Shown here piece by piece: positions 62,421 through 64,000 of a DNA stretch of 64,000 nucleotides (position 1 is the first letter of the stretch; each line of letters begins with the position of its first letter). Location: positions 1 to 64,000 of the forward strand of contig NZ_LFMW01000004.1 in the NCBI RefSeq assembly GCF_001050345.1. Reading direction: 5' to 3'. The translations under genes and the position numbers were made by a program. The notes under the pieces are model-generated. The model did no database searches. It was not told where the DNA came from and was given only the letters and a program-made list of their open reading frames with translations. The DNA is from Pseudomonas fildesensis. GTDB lineage: Bacteria > Pseudomonadota > Gammaproteobacteria > Pseudomonadales > Pseudomonadaceae.

Positions 62421-62452
62421 ACGCCTCGGCTCGCCCGGGGCGTTTTTGTTTT
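62421..62452 (+). terminator. Intrinsic terminator between pqqA and pqqB (partial)
   Basis: ACGCCTCGG and CCGGGGCGT form a 9-bp stem (one G-T pair and mostly GC) with a 5-nt loop, followed by TTTTGTTTT. pqqB starts 24 bp later without an obvious new promoter, so read-through is needed. Confidence 0.85.
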
Positions 62453-62475
62453 GAGCTTTGCTTGATGGAGCGGCC

Positions 62476-63387
62476 ATGTTTGTCCAGATTCTAGGTTCCG
62501 CCGCCGGCGGCGGCTTCCCGCAATGGAACTGCAACTGCGTAAACTGCGCAGGTTTTCGCGACGGCAGCTTGCGAGCCCACGCGCGCACCCAGTCATCTAT
62601 CGCGATCTCCGACGATGGCGTGAATTGGGTGCTGTGCAATGCGTCGCCGGATATCCGCGCGCAACTCCAGGGCTTCGCGCCAATGCAGCCCGGCCGCGCA
62701 CTGCGCGATACGGGCATCAGCGCGATCATCCTGATGGACAGCCAGATCGACCACACCACCGGCCTGTTGAGCCTGCGCGAAGGTTGCCCGCATCAGGTGT
62801 GGTGCACCGACATGGTCCATGAAGACCTGAGCAGCGGCTTCCCGCTGTTCACCATGCTCACCCACTGGAACGGCGGCCTGGCCTGGAACCGCATTGAGCT
62901 GGACGCCAGCTTCACCATCCCGGCCTGCCCCAACCTGCGTTTCACACCGCTGCCACTGCGCAGTGCCGCGCCGCCCTATTCGCCGCACCGATTCGACCCG
63001 CACCCCGGCGACAACATCGGCCTGATCGTCGAAGACCTGCGCACCGGCGGTAAACTGTTCTACGCACCGGGCCTGGGCAAGGTCGATGCGCCGTTGCTGG
63101 AGATCATGGCTGGCAGCGACTGCCTGCTGGTGGACGGCACGATGTGGGACGACGATGAGATGCAGCGCCGTGGCGTGGGCACCCGCACCGGTCGCGAGAT
63201 GGGCCACCTGGCGCAGAACGGCCCCGGCGGCATGCTCGAAGTGCTGGAACAATTGCCAGAGCAGCGCAAGGTGCTCATCCACATCAACAACACCAACCCG
63301 ATCCTCGATGAAGACTCGCCCGAGCGGGCGGAATTGGTGCGACGCAATGTCGAAGTGGCTTACGACGGCATGAGCATTGAATTGTAG
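62476..63387 (+). CDS. pqqB: PQQ biosynthesis protein PqqB
   Basis: Metallo-beta-lactamase-fold protein, 303 aa, reported to hydroxylate the tyrosine-derived intermediate. It opens [20 protein letters not shown] with a CNCVNC cysteine cluster, and metal-site residues in [11 protein letters not shown]. The start at 62476 has GGAG six bases upstream; the in-frame ATG at 62458 is too early. pqqC follows after 11 bp. Confidence 0.96.
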   Translation: MFVQILGSAAGGGFPQWNCNCVNCAGFRDGSLRAHARTQSSIAISDDGVNWVLCNASPDIRAQLQGFAPMQPGRALRDTGISAIILMDSQIDHTTGLLSLREGCPHQVWCTDMVHEDLSSGFPLFTMLTHWNGGLAWNRIELDASFTIPACPNLRFTPLPLRSAAPPYSPHRFDPHPGDNIGLIVEDLRTGGKLFYAPGLGKVDAPLLEIMAGSDCLLVDGTMWDDDEMQRRGVGTRTGREMGHLAQNGPGGMLEVLEQLPEQRKVLIHINNTNPILDEDSPERAELVRRNVEVAYDGMSIEL

Positions 63388-63398
63388 GAGCAACCGAA

Positions 63399-64000
63399 AT
63401 GACTGACACACCGCTGACGCCCGCCGAATTCGAGCATGCCTTGCGGGCCAAGGGCGCCTTCTACCATATCCATCACCCGTACCACGTGGCGATGTACGAA
63501 GGCCGCGCCACCCGCGAGCAGATCCAGGGCTGGGTCGCCAACCGCTTCTACTATCAGGTGAACATCCCGCTGAAGGACGCCGCAATCCTGGCCAACTGCC
63601 CGGACCGCGAAATCCGTCGCGAGTGGATCCAGCGTCTGCTTGACCACGACGGCGCCCCCGGTGAAGACGGCGGCATCGAAGCCTGGTTGCGTTTGGGCCA
63701 GGCGGTCGGCCTCGACCCGGACCAACTGCGCTCCCAGGAACTGGTGCTGCCCGGCGTACGTTTTGCGGTGGATGCGTACGTAAACTTTGCGCGCCGGGCC
63801 AGTTGGCAAGAAGCCGCCAGCAGCTCCCTGACCGAACTGTTCGCACCGCAGATCCACCAGTCACGCCTCGACAGCTGGCCGCAGCATTACCCGTGGATCG
63901 ACCCCGCCGGCTATGAGTATTTCCGCACGCGCCTGAGCCAGGCTCGTCGCGATGTGGAACACGGTATGGCGATCACGCTGCAGCACTACACCACCCGTGA
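63399..64000 (+). CDS. pqqC: Pyrroloquinoline-quinone synthase PqqC, 5' part (cut by window end)
   Basis: Cofactorless oxidase that performs the final ring closure and eight-electron oxidation to PQQ. The window holds the first 200 codons of about 250, in an uninterrupted frame. Features are [29 protein letters not shown] and the [13 protein letters not shown] end at the window edge. The ATG at 63399 has GTAGGAG upstream. Confidence 0.95.
   Translation, partial: MTDTPLTPAEFEHALRAKGAFYHIHHPYHVAMYEGRATREQIQGWVANRFYYQVNIPLKDAAILANCPDREIRREWIQRLLDHDGAPGEDGGIEAWLRLGQAVGLDPDQLRSQELVLPGVRFAVDAYVNFARRASWQEAASSSLTELFAPQIHQSRLDSWPQHYPWIDPAGYEYFRTRLSQARRDVEHGMAITLQHYTTR

Overview
The window is a contiguous stretch of the core chromosome of a Pseudomonas of the fluorescens/putida type. 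It has high-GC, C-ending codon use, a Vfr/Crp gene, trpE with trpGDC, davBA lysine catabolism, a complete 5' part of a pqqF-pqqABC cluster, and many REPIN-type intergenic palindromes. Gene order matches what I remember of P. aeruginosa PAO1 (tyrS at one end, rpoD at the other), with local differences. No prophage, transposase, integrase, CRISPR array or toxin-antitoxin module is visible. Almost all coding space is housekeeping, so the interesting signals are regulatory or structural details, not a new gene cluster.

Layout: 1-183 holds a consensus rRNA-operon promoter reading left out of the window, just behind tyrS. 184-10838 carries tyrS, a LytM-type endopeptidase, anmK, erpA, argC, hemJ, a nitronate monooxygenase-like gene, a DUF805 membrane protein, an SDR, a HIT hydrolase, coq7 and an OsmC protein. 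11087-18144 carries vfr, a lipoate-ligase-like gene and the leftward set rpe-gph-trpE-trpG-trpD-trpC. 18218-27186 carries an iron alcohol dehydrogenase, a four-gene ABC importer and its two-component system (agtABCD/agtSR type, 4-aminobutyrate and 5-aminovalerate uptake). 27264-30823 carries a DUF3530 protein, a DjlA-like protein and the murU-amgK cell-wall recycling pair. 30954-38607 is the lptD-surA-pdxA-ksgA-apaG-apaH-glpE series. 38893-43762 is the prkA-yeaH-spoVR stress trio. 43826-52531 carries cca, folK, folB, plsY, tsaD and the rpsU-dnaG-rpoD macromolecular synthesis block. 52666-64000 carries an RmcA-type cyclic-di-GMP enzyme, a CAU-anticodon tRNA, an Lrp regulator with davB-davA, and pqqF-pqqA-pqqB-pqqC (pqqC is cut by the window end).

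Functional links: anmK, amgK and murU belong to one peptidoglycan-recycling route. davB and davA make 5-aminovalerate from lysine, and the agt-type importer is the expected uptake route for that same compound. lptD and surA build the outer membrane. rpsU, dnaG and rpoD tie translation, replication and transcription together.

The observations most worth a second look are: a gph C-terminus that reads like a trp leader peptide just before trpE; a candidate heat-shock (sigma-32) promoter for rpoD inside an AT-rich, rare-codon 3' end of dnaG; a REPIN whose arms have expanded into 18-bp tandem arrays (5 and 7 units) between agtB and agtC; two in-frame, well-spaced starts for pqqA; a hairpin that buries the pqqF ribosome binding site; and a block of atypical codon use inside lptD.
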